From positions 183,252 through 247,251 of the forward strand of contig JAQGMG010000005.1 of the NCBI GenBank assembly GCA_028292485.1: 64,000 nucleotides of DNA, written 5' to 3'. The position numbers were made by a program, and so were the translations under genes. Numbering within the stretch: the first letter of the stretch is position 1; each line of letters begins with the position of its first letter. Below the pieces are notes generated by a model that saw nothing but the letters and a program-made list of their open reading frames with translations, was not told where the DNA came from and did not search any database. Shown here piece by piece: positions 55,859-64,000 of the stretch. Source of the DNA: Rhodocyclales bacterium (GTDB lineage Bacteria > Pseudomonadota > Gammaproteobacteria > Burkholderiales > Rhodocyclaceae).

Positions 55859-57149
55859 AGGCGCGGCCATGAAAGCAGACGCACCAAGCGCCTGGCATAC
55901 GCCGGTGCCGCCCGATCACCCTGCAGCCGCGCTGCTCGGCGCACAGGCTGTTCGCACGCGCTGCGCAGCGGTGATGAGCTGGGTGGAGCAGGGGCGGTCG
56001 GCGCATTTCACATGGCACGCCGAGCGGCTGGCGGAAACGGCGCGTTACGTCACTGAAACGATTCGCTTGCAGTACCCCGATCTGAAAGTGCCGTATCACA
56101 GCCGCAATCGCCACTTCGAGGCGGGCGGTGTCGACCGCTGGCGCAAGCTGGTGCGCCGCTACGAGCTGGATACGGACGTGCATGAGCGTGCGCGCGTCGC
56201 CATCGACCTGGTGATTCCAAGTGTATTGCTCGATGCGGGCGCCGGGGCCGCGTGGAAGTACTTTGACGCAGCAACGGAACAGACTCTGGCGCGTTCCGAG
56301 GGCCTCGGCGTGGCCAGTTTGCGCCTGTTCGAGAGCGGCGCAATGTCGGCTTTTGCAAGCCACCCATTGCGCTCCGATGCTGCTGCCTTGCAGATCATAA
56401 CCGCAGAGCTCATCGCGACGGCATTCCAGGTGGGTGCCGACAACCCGCTGGTTGGCCTCGAAGGGCGCGCCGCCTTGCTCCGCAAGCTGGGTGAGGTCGC
56501 CGCCGCCACGCCTGCCGTGTTTGGCGAGTGTGGAAGACTCGGCAATCTGTACGACTATCTGCTCTCGAATGCGCATGACAAAAGGATAAGTGCGGCATTC
56601 GTTCTCGATACGCTGTTGCGCGCGCTTGGTCCTGTGTGGCCCGGTCGTGCCGGCCTGCAGGGCGTGTCGCTCGGCGACTGCTGGCAGCATCCGGCGCTGA
56701 AGGATGGTCGGGAGCCCCCGGGCTGGGTGCCCGATGGTTGGGTGCCCTTCCACAAGCTCACGCAATGGCTCACCTATTCCTTGCTGGAGCCACTGGAACA
56801 AAGCGGGCTGCAGATCGAAGGACTCGACGCACTGACTGGCCTGCCTGAATACCGCAATGGCGGTCTGCTCCTGGACCTCGGATTGCTCGTGCCGCGCGAT
56901 GCGGATTTTTCTATGAAGACATGGAAGGTCGACGACGAAGCCATCGTGGAATGGCGCGCCGTCACCGTCATTGCACTGGACCGCATCGCCGATGCCGTGC
57001 GTGCGCAACTGGGGTTATCCGCAGCGGAGTTTCCACTGGCGCGCGTGCTCGAAGGCGGCACCTGGGCGGCGGGGCGGCGCATTGCGGTGGAACGTCGACC
57101 GGGTGGTGGGCCGCCTTTGACGTTGGTCAGTGATGGGACAGTTTTTTAG
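55851..57149 (+). CDS. URC4/Urg3 family protein (DUF1688)
   Basis: A 432-residue protein; start ATG 55851 overlaps the urc1 stop, with AAGGGG upstream. ATG 55869 is an alternative. Hallmarks of the family are [69 protein letters not shown] and [19 protein letters not shown]. The family is required for the URC pathway in yeast, acting with URC1. The predicted fold is alpha-helical and the exact reaction is not settled. A reverse-strand 432-codon open frame over it is a shadow. Confidence 0.9.
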   Translation: MSEGAAMKADAPSAWHTPVPPDHPAAALLGAQAVRTRCAAVMSWVEQGRSAHFTWHAERLAETARYVTETIRLQYPDLKVPYHSRNRHFEAGGVDRWRKLVRRYELDTDVHERARVAIDLVIPSVLLDAGAGAAWKYFDAATEQTLARSEGLGVASLRLFESGAMSAFASHPLRSDAAALQIITAELIATAFQVGADNPLVGLEGRAALLRKLGEVAAATPAVFGECGRLGNLYDYLLSNAHDKRISAAFVLDTLLRALGPVWPGRAGLQGVSLGDCWQHPALKDGREPPGWVPDGWVPFHKLTQWLTYSLLEPLEQSGLQIEGLDALTGLPEYRNGGLLLDLGLLVPRDADFSMKTWKVDDEAIVEWRAVTVIALDRIADAVRAQLGLSAAEFPLARVLEGGTWAAGRRIAVERRPGGGPPLTLVSDGTVF

Positions 57150-57152
57150 CTC

Positions 57153-57310
57153 GTCATTCCCGCGAAAGCGGGAATCCACTTCTACGCGATAAGCGAGCTT
57201 GTGCAGTGAGGTGGGTTTCCGCCAGTGCCCTCTCCCCCAGCCCCTCTCCCGCAAGCGGGCGAGGGGAGCGTCGAGCGGCTTCGCCGGTTGTAAAGATGGC
57301 GGGAATGACG
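57153..57310. repeat. REP-like repeat copies inside the URC operon (urc4-upp gap)
   Basis: 57153-57190 is identical over 38 bases to the reverse complement of 8776-8813 (starts GTCATTCCCGCGAAAGCGGG). Its inverted partner survives only as GGCGGGAATGACG at 57298-57310. Between them is a different palindromic repeat, CCCCTC-CCCGC-AA-GCGGG at about 57241-57267. The arrangement looks like a repeat pair interrupted by a second repeat family. Confidence 0.85.
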
Positions 57311-57349
57311 AAGAAAGTTTGCAAGTTTGGTTTTTATAAGGAGCGAATC

Positions 57350-57994
57350 ATGCCTGCCACTGATTTTCCGAATGTCACTGTCATCGATCATCCGCTGCTG
57401 CAACACAAGCTCTCCTACATCCGCAGCGAGGAGACGACCACCGACAACTTCCGGCGCCTGGTGCGCGAGGTGGCACAGATGATCGCTTACGAGATCACTC
57501 GCGATCTGCCAACCGAGAATATTTCAATCACGACGCCGATCACTACGTTCGACTCGCCCGTCATCAGCGGCAAGAAGCTGTGCCTGGTGTCGATCCTGCG
57601 CGCCGGCAACGGCATGCTCGACGGCATGATCGATTTGCTGCCGGGGGCGCGTGTTGGTCACATAGGCCTGTATCGCGATCCGGAAACGCTGGAAGCTATC
57701 GAGTACTACTTCAAGCTGCCCGACGATATCCAGGAGCGGCTCGTCATCGTGCTCGACCCGATGCTGGCGACGGGTCACTCGGCAATTGCCGCACTGGATC
57801 GCCTCAAGGAGAGTGGTGTGAGCAGCCTCAAGCTGGCCTGCCTGATCGCCGCGCCGGAGGGCGTAGCGGCGTTGCATGCTGCACACCCCGACGTGCCGCT
57901 CTGGGTCGGTGCTGTCGACTCGCATCTCAACGAGCATGGCTACATCGTGCCCGGCCTTGGCGATGCGGGCGATCGTATCTTTGGGACGAAGTGA
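57350..57994 (+). CDS. upp: Uracil phosphoribosyltransferase
   Basis: Upp converts uracil and PRPP to UMP. ATG 57350 has AAGGAG seven bases upstream; 214 residues. The PRPP-binding loop is [16 protein letters not shown], and the uracil-binding tail has the [14 protein letters not shown] terminus. In the URC pathway UPRT supplies UMP, which fits its place in this operon, so here it is a catabolic UPRT (yeast URC6 equivalent). The TGA stop overlaps the regulator's ATG (TGATG). Confidence 0.95.
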   Translation: MPATDFPNVTVIDHPLLQHKLSYIRSEETTTDNFRRLVREVAQMIAYEITRDLPTENISITTPITTFDSPVISGKKLCLVSILRAGNGMLDGMIDLLPGARVGHIGLYRDPETLEAIEYYFKLPDDIQERLVIVLDPMLATGHSAIAALDRLKESGVSSLKLACLIAAPEGVAALHAAHPDVPLWVGAVDSHLNEHGYIVPGLGDAGDRIFGTK

Positions 57995-58668
57995 TGGCGG
58001 CGAGGCGGCGCGCTGTCGTGCGCTCGGCTGCGCCAGATGTAAAGCCCGGGCGCATCCGCCAGGCGCAGGAGAGCACCATTCTCGAAGCGGCGGAGAAGGT
58101 TTTTGCGCGCGCTGGTTTTGCCGGTGCCAGCATGAGCGAGCTGGCGCTGGCTGCCGGCCTGCCGAAATCCACATTGCATTATTACTTCGGCACCAAGGAA
58201 GCGCTGCATCGTGCCGTGCTCGCCAATATCCTCGAGCTATGGCTGGAGGGTATCGAAGCGATTCAGCCTGACGCCGAACCACGCGAAGCACTGACGCGCT
58301 ACATCCATCACAAGATGCGCCTGACGGCCGAGCGGCCGGATGCTTCACGCGTCTTTGCCAACGAGTTGCTGCATGGTGCGCCGCAGATCGGCGACATCCT
58401 GCGTGGCGAGATGCGCAGTCTGGTACGCCGCAAGGCGCGGGTCATCGAGGGCTGGATCCGCGCCGGGCGCATGGCGCCGGTCGATCCGCTGCATCTCTTC
58501 TTCAGCCTATGGGCCATGACGCAAACATATGCCGATTTCGAGGCACAGATCACCGCCGTGCTGGGCACACAACTTGGCCCGCGGGCCATGCATCGCGCGG
58601 GTAGCCACGTTGAAAGTTTCGTCTTGCGGGCTTGCGGGCTGCTCGAACAGGCAGAGCGCGGGCAATGA
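57994..58668 (+). CDS. RutR-like TetR-family transcriptional regulator
   Basis: A 224-residue TetR-family regulator overlapping the upp stop. The HTH region (IRQAQESTILEAAEKVFARAGFAGASMSELALAAGLPKSTLHYYFGTKEALH) and the C-terminal YcdC-type ligand domain (WLEGIEAIQPDAEPREALTRYIHHKMR, SRVFANELLHGAPQIGDIL, PLHLFFSLWAMTQTYADFEAQ) closely follow E. coli RutR, which senses uracil and thymine. It presumably represses this operon via the box at 54583. Encoded last in the operon, it would be produced with the enzymes. Confidence 0.9.
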   Translation: MAARRRAVVRSAAPDVKPGRIRQAQESTILEAAEKVFARAGFAGASMSELALAAGLPKSTLHYYFGTKEALHRAVLANILELWLEGIEAIQPDAEPREALTRYIHHKMRLTAERPDASRVFANELLHGAPQIGDILRGEMRSLVRRKARVIEGWIRAGRMAPVDPLHLFFSLWAMTQTYADFEAQITAVLGTQLGPRAMHRAGSHVESFVLRACGLLEQAERGQ

Positions 58669-58711
58669 GCCGGGTGGAAGAAGTAACGAGATGCGCTCAC
58701 GTCCTGCGTAG

Positions 58712-58738
58712 GGCGCAGTGCTAACTGCGCCATTTTTT
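58712..58738 (+). terminator. Rho-independent terminator of the URC operon
   Basis: An 8-bp perfect stem GGCGCAGT/ACTGCGCC with a GCTA loop is followed by ATTTTTT. It ends 70 bases after the regulator gene. A second palindrome, GGCGGAGTTTCACTCCGCC, lies just after it, so this may be a repeat-derived terminator. Confidence 0.8.
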
Positions 58739-58788
58739 CGCCAGGAATCGGCGGAGTTTCACTCCGCCCTGCACCTCGATGTCCGCGT

Positions 58789-59265
58789 TCAGCGCATAGC
58801 GCGCAAGCGTCTCACCTGCAGCGTGGCGCCGATCAGGAACAGCAACACCAGGAATCCGGCGATCGCCTGCAGTTCCGGCGCTTCCGGGCTGTCGAACAGG
58901 GGTGCGCCGGCGGGCAGGCGCGTGGTCGTTTCCGTGATCGCCGGAATCCAGTGGAAGAGGAAGCTCGCCGAGTAGCTGAGTGTACGCACGTAGGGTGACA
59001 GGCGTCCGAACAGCGTCGAGTATTCCGCCACTGCCGCAGCGGCAAGGACGATCAGCGTCAGAATGCCAAGCGCATGTGGCTTGCCCAAGCCGCCATGCTG
59101 GAAGATGCCGAAGCCGGTCACACAGACAATCACCGTCGTGAATACATACACTTTGCCGAGGGTGCTGGTCAGCGAAATGTCCTTGTAACGGAAGTACGAG
59201 ATGAAAGCGGCGAAGACGGCGATCAGGCTGATCAGGGTGTGAAAGGTACCGAGCTGGGTAAGCAT
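58789..59265 (-). CDS. Small integral membrane protein, unknown function
   Basis: A 158-residue protein; the ATG at 59265 is supported by GAAGGAG upstream on the reverse strand. It has about four to five hydrophobic helices (TLISLIAVFAAFISYF, VYVFTTVIVCVTGFGIF, LTLIVLAAAAVAEY, AIAGFLVLLFLIGATLQV), an HWIPAITETTTRLP segment in the third quarter, and a basic C terminus (RRLRAMR). I do not recognise a family with certainty; DUF2306-like membrane proteins are one candidate. Confidence 0.7.
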   Translation of the reverse strand: MLTQLGTFHTLISLIAVFAAFISYFRYKDISLTSTLGKVYVFTTVIVCVTGFGIFQHGGLGKPHALGILTLIVLAAAAVAEYSTLFGRLSPYVRTLSYSASFLFHWIPAITETTTRLPAGAPLFDSPEAPELQAIAGFLVLLFLIGATLQVRRLRAMR

Positions 59266-59528
59266 ATAAATCTCCTTCGCGACGCGGTGCTGCGATCATG
59301 CGGAGTTCGCTGCCCTGCAGCCTCACTGCGACAGCACAAGCGCAAGGCAGGGCAACAAGAAAGGACTGGCAGAAAAGGATAGCATTCGTTTGCCGCGATT
59401 GCGGCGGTTCCTCCGCCTGCCGCGACGATGCATTACGTTCCCGTGCCGGGTCGGGCCATCGTTGCTTTTCGTTACCCGGCGCTACCCGTTTTCCCTCGCC
59501 ATCACGTTCTCGAAAATCAGGACCGCGC

Positions 59529-60173
59529 ATGTTCTACGGCGTCACCGATATCACTACATACATCCTGGGCAGCATATTCATTGTCCTGCTGCCCGGGCCG
59601 AATTCGCTTTACGTGATGTCGGTCGCCTCACGACGCGGCGTCGCTGCGGGCTATGGCGGCGCATGCGGCATCTTTGCCGGCGACACCATTCTCATGCTGC
59701 TCGCGGCCAGTGGAGCCGCCTCCCTGCTGCATACCAGCCCCCTGCTGTTCATGCTGCTGAAGTACTCGGGCGCGGCCTATCTCGCATGGATCGGCGCCAT
59801 GCTCTTGCGCGACGCCTTCATGCGCTGGCGAGGCAAGACCCCCGACGCTGCTTCGCCCAGCGCCGACATCAATCATCCGTTCCGCAAGGCCTTGTTGATC
59901 AGTTTGATGAACCCCAAGGCAATACTCTTCTTCATCTCCTTCTTCATCCAGTTCGTCGACCCGCGCTACGCCCATCCGGCATTGTCGTTCCTCATTCTCG
60001 GCGTGATCGTGCAGGTACTCAGCGCACTCTATCTGTCCATGCTGATCTTCGGCGGCGCCTATCTCGCACAGAAATTCCATCGTCATCAGCGTATATCTGC
60101 CTTGTCGACCGGCGTTGTCGGCGGGGTATTCGTCGCCTTCGCGATCAAACTCGCAAGCGCAAACCTGATTTAG
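59529..60173 (+). CDS. leuE: LysE/RhtB-family amino-acid exporter, LeuE-like
   Basis: An inner-membrane exporter of 214 residues with about six helices, of the LysE superfamily. The family signature is LPGPNSLYVMSVASRRGVAAGYG near residue 18, and INHPFRKALLISLMNPKAILFFISFFIQF is typical of LeuE. LeuE exports leucine and related amino acids. It appears to be monocistronic, on the opposite strand to the upstream membrane-protein gene. Confidence 0.87.
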   Translation: MFYGVTDITTYILGSIFIVLLPGPNSLYVMSVASRRGVAAGYGGACGIFAGDTILMLLAASGAASLLHTSPLLFMLLKYSGAAYLAWIGAMLLRDAFMRWRGKTPDAASPSADINHPFRKALLISLMNPKAILFFISFFIQFVDPRYAHPALSFLILGVIVQVLSALYLSMLIFGGAYLAQKFHRHQRISALSTGVVGGVFVAFAIKLASANLI

Positions 60174-60304
60174 GCAGTCGGGCTTTGCAGCCCTAGGATG
60201 GCAGGCCTGCCCAGAAGGGCAGCCTTGGATGACCACAGAACCCCTGTAACATGCCGGACTCAGCATGATGTCATGCCGTCATAAAAGTAATTTCGGGGAA
60301 TGGA

Positions 60305-61210
60305 ATGAAAGCTCGCATCAAGGTTTTTCTCGGCGGTATGTCCGCATTTTTTCTGTGTGGTTTCGCTCACGCAACGCAAAACTTCTACCTGAATTCCTTT
60401 GCGGAAGCCAAATCGGATTTCACCTCGTTCCGCACAACCAACTACGATACCTGGAGCACCACGCCGCTCTATCAGGTATTCCGCGATGATTTCAGTGATG
60501 GCAATGCACCGCCGTCGGCACCGAACTTCGTTAGCGGCGCAGCCGGCAGTTATGTCGTAAAAGGTGCGTTCTTGCCGGGTGCGGAACAGTCTGGTTACGC
60601 GCTGCTCAATCCTTATACCGAGGGCGCAGCCAGCGATAATGCAGCCGGCATCTCATACATGACCTTGTACGGCTTGTTGCCGAGCAATATTGCTCCGGGT
60701 AGCACACTGGGGCTCCGATTGAGCAGTACGTTTGCCACAGAAGCGCGTTATCAGTTTGCAGTGCCTGACAACGATGTCAGCTACGGCATCCGTCTCTCGG
60801 ATCAGAACGGAACGGGCAACAAGGACGACTTTCTCGATTTGCGCTTACGTACATTGGCAGATGGCACTACGCAATTTGCCATGATCGACCAGGATTTCAC
60901 GGCTGGCACATCGACTGTTGTAGGAACAAAGGCCTTCGTGCCGCCCACTGGCGTCGCAGAAATTTCCTTCCTCATGCTGCACTCGATCATCGGATCGAAC
61001 ACGGTTGATGGCTTCTACCGTTACTACGACGGCGCAGGCGTTGCGATGGGGGACTGGACCAAGGTTGGTTCTTCCGATCTGTTCCATGGCGAGAACTTCA
61101 CCCAGGCCAGTTTCATCGCGAGCGGGCTTGCCGCGCCGGAGCCTGCATCGGTACTGTTGCTGTTCGCCGGGCTCGGTGTTTTGGGGATGGCGCGGTTGCG
61201 CCGCAAGTGA
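60305..61210 (+). CDS. PEP-CTERM sorting-domain protein
   Basis: A 301-residue secreted protein with signal peptide (VFLGGMSAFFLCGFAHA) and a C-terminal PEP-CTERM signal: PEPASVLLLFAGLGVLGMARLRRK, i.e. Pro-Glu-Pro, hydrophobic helix, basic end. The body is a beta-rich jelly-roll-like domain (YVVKGAFLPGAEQSGYALLNPY, FLDLRLRTLADGTTQFAMIDQ) similar to a known group of PEP-CTERM proteins of unknown role. The second PEP-CTERM protein of the window; sorting would need an exosortase encoded elsewhere. A terminator follows. No sigma-54 site was recognised upstream. Confidence 0.88.
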   Translation: MKARIKVFLGGMSAFFLCGFAHATQNFYLNSFAEAKSDFTSFRTTNYDTWSTTPLYQVFRDDFSDGNAPPSAPNFVSGAAGSYVVKGAFLPGAEQSGYALLNPYTEGAASDNAAGISYMTLYGLLPSNIAPGSTLGLRLSSTFATEARYQFAVPDNDVSYGIRLSDQNGTGNKDDFLDLRLRTLADGTTQFAMIDQDFTAGTSTVVGTKAFVPPTGVAEISFLMLHSIIGSNTVDGFYRYYDGAGVAMGDWTKVGSSDLFHGENFTQASFIASGLAAPEPASVLLLFAGLGVLGMARLRRK

Positions 61211-61225
61211 AATCGAACTGAAGTA

Positions 61226-61254
61226 AAAACCGCCCGTTCTGGGCGGTTTTTTTT
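61226..61254 (+). terminator. Rho-independent terminator after the PEP-CTERM gene
   Basis: A 10-bp perfect stem AAAACCGCCC/GGGCGGTTTT with a GTTCT loop, followed by a run of T. It ends 44 bases after the PEP-CTERM stop. Confidence 0.93.
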
Positions 61255-61574
61255 GTCACCGGAAATGACAATTGTTTGTTGAGTACCTCGTCTCGTAAAT
61301 GGGCAGGCATATGTCCCGCTTGTGCGATGTCATGTAGTTTGTGTCTCACGTGTGCCATTGCACGCCAGACGCGTCCGCAACTTTGCGACAGCCCGGTCAG
61401 AAATACCGAGTTCGGGCTTTCGCACGCGCGACTACTTCGCTAGTAGATGAAACGACTATCTCCTCGTGGCCATACGAGGCTGGGCACGGCACGCTTGTTG
61501 CGCCGTACCTGGTACGGCTGCGCACAACTCCGGAAGAGAGTTTTGCAAAGTCGACAAAAAACAAGGAGATGAAA
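61255..61574. other. 320-base gap before the YXWGXW-type gene
   Basis: No credible gene. The only definite signal is the sigma-54 site at 61487-61502, about 73 bases ahead of the ATG. Part of the region (61446-61500) is covered by shadow frames only. Confidence 0.5.
61487..61502 (+). promoter_or_regulatory. Sigma-54 promoter of the secreted YXWGXW-type gene
   Basis: CGGCAC-GCTTG-TTGC matches TGGCAC-N5-TTGC except for the first base, with the GG and GC pairs at the required 10-base spacing (61488-61489 and 61500-61501 or equivalent). It has the -24 GGCACG extension of the consensus. Transcription would start about 60 bases before the ATG at 61575. Confidence 0.75.
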
Positions 61575-61937
61575 ATGATCAAACGAATTCTCGTGGCAGC
61601 GATGCTGGCCACTTCTCTCGGCGCTACGGTGGTGCCGGCCGATGCTGCAATCTATTTGCGCGAAGCACCACCTGCGCCACGCCAGGAAGTCATGCCGCCG
61701 GCGCGCCGTGGCTACGTCTGGGTGCCAGGTCACTGGGACGCACGTGGCAACAGGTACCGGTGGGTAAAAGGTAACTGGGTGCGCGCGCGCCACGGCTTCC
61801 ATTACACGGCACCCAACTGGGTAGAGCGTGACGGACGCTGGTATCGCGAAGGCGGCAGCTGGATGCGAGGTGATCGCGACGGCGATGGCATTCCCAATGG
61901 CGCCGACAACAATCCGAACAATCCCCGTCGTCGTTAA
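61575..61937 (+). CDS. Secreted YXWGXW-type protein with Asp-rich tail
   Basis: A 120-residue exported protein. The start at 61575 is chosen because AAGGAG sits seven bases upstream, whereas it abuts the ATG at 61569. The signal peptide is LVAAMLATSLGATVVPADA. The mature part is rich in aromatic-Arg repeats (RRGYVWVPGHWDARGNRYRWVKGNW, FHYTAPNWVERDGRWYREGGSW) of the YXWGXW type. The C-terminal tail DRDGDGIPNGADNNPNNP resembles a thrombospondin type 3 calcium-binding repeat. The tail is related to that of the next gene. Confidence 0.8.
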   Translation: MIKRILVAAMLATSLGATVVPADAAIYLREAPPAPRQEVMPPARRGYVWVPGHWDARGNRYRWVKGNWVRARHGFHYTAPNWVERDGRWYREGGSWMRGDRDGDGIPNGADNNPNNPRRR

Positions 61938-62014
61938 CCGGACGGGCAGTTGCGGCGACTCGCCAAGAGGGACTCGCTGCAGCTGTCTTCAATGTGCTTC
62001 AAAGGAGAACAAAA

Positions 62015-62221
62015 ATGAAATCACTCATCATCGTACTGGCAGCGGCCACGAGCCTGGTGTCCGCCTGCGTGGTAGTACCTGATCCGCCTCACCGGGACGA
62101 AGTCCATCGTGGTGGAGACCGGGATCGCGATGGCATTCCTAACCGCGCAGACCGTGATCGCGACGGCGACGGTGTGCGTAACCGCAATGATCGTTATCCC
62201 GACAATCGACGCCGCGACTGA
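62015..62221 (+). CDS. Small lipoprotein with thrombospondin type 3-like Asp repeats
   Basis: A 68-residue lipoprotein with AAAGGAG eight bases before ATG 62015. The signal peptide ends in the lipobox VSAC (Cys18). The mature part (RDRDGIPNRADRDRDGDGVRNRNDRYPDN) consists of Asp-rich D-x-D-x-D-G-type repeats that would bind calcium. It is 77 bases after the YXWGXW gene with no terminator between, so the two are probably co-transcribed from the sigma-54 promoter at 61487. It lacks a known family name. Confidence 0.8.
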   Translation: MKSLIIVLAAATSLVSACVVVPDPPHRDEVHRGGDRDRDGIPNRADRDRDGDGVRNRNDRYPDNRRRD

Positions 62222-62241
62222 GTGCAGGAACGGCGACGTGC

Positions 62242-62281
62242 AAAAAAAGACGGGGGCCGGTGTCTGCACACCGCCCCCCGT
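62242..62281 (-). terminator. Rho-independent terminator of lon
   Basis: A G-C-rich hairpin (arms ACGGGGG-CCGGTGT and ACACCG-CCCCCCGT, about 62249-62280) is preceded on the + strand by a run of A (62242-62248). On the reverse strand this reads hairpin then T-run, so it terminates lon. A 31-base gap separates it from the lon stop. Confidence 0.85.
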
Positions 62282-62312
62282 TCCGCATCACTGCTACGTC
62301 GCGTCACAGGTG

Positions 62313-64000
62313 CTACGCTGCCTCGCGATGCGCTGGTTCCAGCTCGCCAATCGCATGACTCACCGCATCTTCCACACGATCCAGCAACACGAAGTTGAGC
62401 TTCTCGCGCGCTTCGGCAGGCACGTCGTCGAGGTCGCGGGCATTGCGTCGTGGCAGCATCACCGTAGTGATCCCGGCACGCAGGGCAGCCAGCGTCTTCT
62501 CCTTCAAACCACCAATCGGCAACACGAGCCCACGCAGGCTTATCTCACCTGTCATAGCCACGTCCGGGCGGATCGGCTTGCCCGACAACAATGACACCAG
62601 CGCGAGATACATCGCCACGCCCGCACTCGGCCCGTCCTTCGGCGTCGCACCGGCGGGGATGTGCACGTGGATGTCCACCGTGTCCAGTGCATCGCCCGTC
62701 CAGGTCTTCGCCAGCGTCAGCGCTGCCTGTGCGGATTCCTTCATCACATCACCGAGCTGTCCGGTGAGGATCAGCTTGCCGCTGCCCGGTACCTTGTTTG
62801 CCTCGATGAACAGGATGTCGCCACCCACCGGCGTCCACGCCAGACCTGTCGCCACGCCCGGCATGCTGGTGCGCAAAGCAACTTCGCTTTCGAAGCGTGT
62901 TGCGCCGAGAATCTCCGCTATGTCATCGACATCCACGGTCACCGACTCGATCTGCTCCTCGGCAAAACGCATTGCCACGCGGCGGAACACCGCGCCAATC
63001 TCACGCTCCAGATTGCGCACGCCCGCCTCACGCGTGTACTCGGCAACGATGCTGGCCAAAGCCGCATCCGTGATGCTCGCTTCTGTGGCTTTCAGTCCAT
63101 TCGCTTCGAGCTGACGCTGCACGAGGTAACGGCGCGCGATCTGCACCTTTTCCTCCTGCGTGTAACCGGCGAGCTGGATGATCTCCATGCGGTCGCGCAG
63201 CGGGCCGGGAATCGTGTCCAGCTGATTCGCCGTGCACACGAACATCACGCGTGACAAGTCGTAGTCCACGCCGAGGTAGTTATCGCGGAACTTGTTGTTC
63301 TGCTCCGGATCGAGCACCTCCAGCAAGCCACTCGACGGGTCGCCATGAAAGCCGCCGCCACCGAGCTTGTCGATCTCGTCGAGCATCAACAAGGCATGCG
63401 TCGACTCGGCCCGCTTCATCGCCTGGATGATGTTGCCGGGCAGGGCACCGACGTAGGTGCGGCGGTGTCCGCGGATCTCCGCCTCATCATGCACGCCACC
63501 CAGCGCCACGCGCTGGAAAGCACGCCCCGTCGCTTTCGCAATCGACTGGCCGAGCGAAGTCTTGCCCACGCCGGGCGGGCCGACGAAGCACAGGATCGGG
63601 CTCTTGCCTTGCGGGTTGAGCTTGCGCACGGCGAGGTACTCGAGAATGCGGCGCTTGATCTTGTCCAGCCCGAAGTGATCCTCGTCGAGAATACGCCGCG
63701 CTTCTGCCATGTCGATGGCATGCTGTGGCGCTGCCGTCCACGGCAGTTCCGTCAACCATTCGAGATAGGTGCGCACCATCGAATACTCCGTGCCGCTATC
63801 GCTCATGCGCTGCAAACGCTTCAGCTCTTTCTCGGCATGCTTGAGCACATCTTCCGGCATGCCGGCGGTCGCTATAGCCTTCTTCAACTCCTCGACTTCC
63901 GCCTCGGTGTTGTCGTCTTCGCCAAGCTCCTTCTGGATCTGCCGCAACTGCTCGCGCAGGATGTGTTCGCGCTGGCGCTCATCGAAAGTCGCCTGCGTCT
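62313..64000 (-). CDS. lon: ATP-dependent protease Lon, N-terminally truncated by the window
   Basis: Lon degrades misfolded and regulatory proteins. The frame stays open to the right edge (readable from 63998), giving 562 codons, so about 200-250 N-terminal residues lie outside. Visible are the AAA+ Walker A (FVGPPGVGKTSLG), Walker B (LLMLDEIDKLG), sensor-region segments, and the C-terminal peptidase domain with the catalytic Ser in DGPSAGV and the Lys in GGLKEKTLAA. The MRQIQKEL near 63947 is internal, part of the coiled region before the AAA+ domain. Confidence 0.96.
   Translation of the reverse strand, partial: TQATFDERQREHILREQLRQIQKELGEDDNTEAEVEELKKAIATAGMPEDVLKHAEKELKRLQRMSDSGTEYSMVRTYLEWLTELPWTAAPQHAIDMAEARRILDEDHFGLDKIKRRILEYLAVRKLNPQGKSPILCFVGPPGVGKTSLGQSIAKATGRAFQRVALGGVHDEAEIRGHRRTYVGALPGNIIQAMKRAESTHALLMLDEIDKLGGGGFHGDPSSGLLEVLDPEQNNKFRDNYLGVDYDLSRVMFVCTANQLDTIPGPLRDRMEIIQLAGYTQEEKVQIARRYLVQRQLEANGLKATEASITDAALASIVAEYTREAGVRNLEREIGAVFRRVAMRFAEEQIESVTVDVDDIAEILGATRFESEVALRTSMPGVATGLAWTPVGGDILFIEANKVPGSGKLILTGQLGDVMKESAQAALTLAKTWTGDALDTVDIHVHIPAGATPKDGPSAGVAMYLALVSLLSGKPIRPDVAMTGEISLRGLVLPIGGLKEKTLAALRAGITTVMLPRRNARDLDDVPAEAREKLNFVLLDRVEDAVSHAIGELEPAHREAA

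Noticed and set aside
55710..57008. 432-codon reverse-strand open frame over urc4
   Set aside because: Antisense shadow of a DUF1688 gene; no domain and no ribosome-binding site.

Overview
The window is a GC-rich stretch of chromosome from a Gram-negative bacterium, most likely a betaproteobacterium. The evidence is the family-level gene content (EpsD/E/F/G/L exopolysaccharide proteins of the exosortase-B type, PEP-CTERM proteins, PilT/PilU, the yggS-proC-yggT-yggU cluster, a RutR-type regulator) and the REP-like intergenic repeats. No taxonomic search was possible. Both ends cut through genes: rsmA on the left, lon on the right.

Layout. 1-18 kb is housekeeping: rsmA end, galE, manC, a DUF2237 gene, an EAL/HDOD protein, a ferredoxin-type flavin reductase, an SDR protein, hemJ, an rRNA methyltransferase, divergent pilTU and yggS-proC-yggT-yggU, a diguanylate cyclase, a NarL-type two-component pair, then tRNA-Thr and initiator tRNA-fMet with a strong terminator. 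18.3-49.2 kb is one large exopolysaccharide (EPS) locus. It holds a WcaJ-type initiating transferase, the EpsL/D/E/F/G export and chain-length machinery, a PEP-CTERM protein behind a textbook sigma-54 promoter, a complete CMP-Kdo supply set (kdsA, a kdsB-kdsC fusion, kdsD), a flippase, a GT52-type transferase, a polymerase/ligase, GT4, GT2 and WecG/TagA-type transferases (the last fused to a STAS-like domain), a WcaB-like acetyltransferase, the dTDP-rhamnose genes rfbBDAC and four membrane acyltransferases. The polymer is therefore predicted to be heavily acylated and to contain rhamnose and perhaps Kdo; galE and manC at 1-3.5 kb could supply further sugar nucleotides.

49-54 kb holds accessory metabolism (an M48 protease, mmsA, a DUF2164 gene, a PACE efflux pump, a small exported peptide, a putative HExxH metallopeptidase) with a repeat-rich gap. 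54.6-58.7 kb is a compact bacterial URC-type uracil catabolism operon: a GTP-cyclohydrolase-II-like URC1, URC4 (DUF1688), uracil phosphoribosyltransferase and a RutR-like TetR regulator. A RutR-like operator lies just upstream of its first gene. 58.7-64 kb has a small membrane protein, a LeuE-type exporter, a second PEP-CTERM protein, two small secreted proteins with related Asp-rich tails behind a second sigma-54 promoter, and lon.

The points most worth following up are the TagA-STAS fusion, the KdsB-KdsC fusion placed next to a GT52 enzyme, the URC operon with its operator, the paired sigma-54 promoters in front of exported-protein genes, and several unexplained long inverted repeats.
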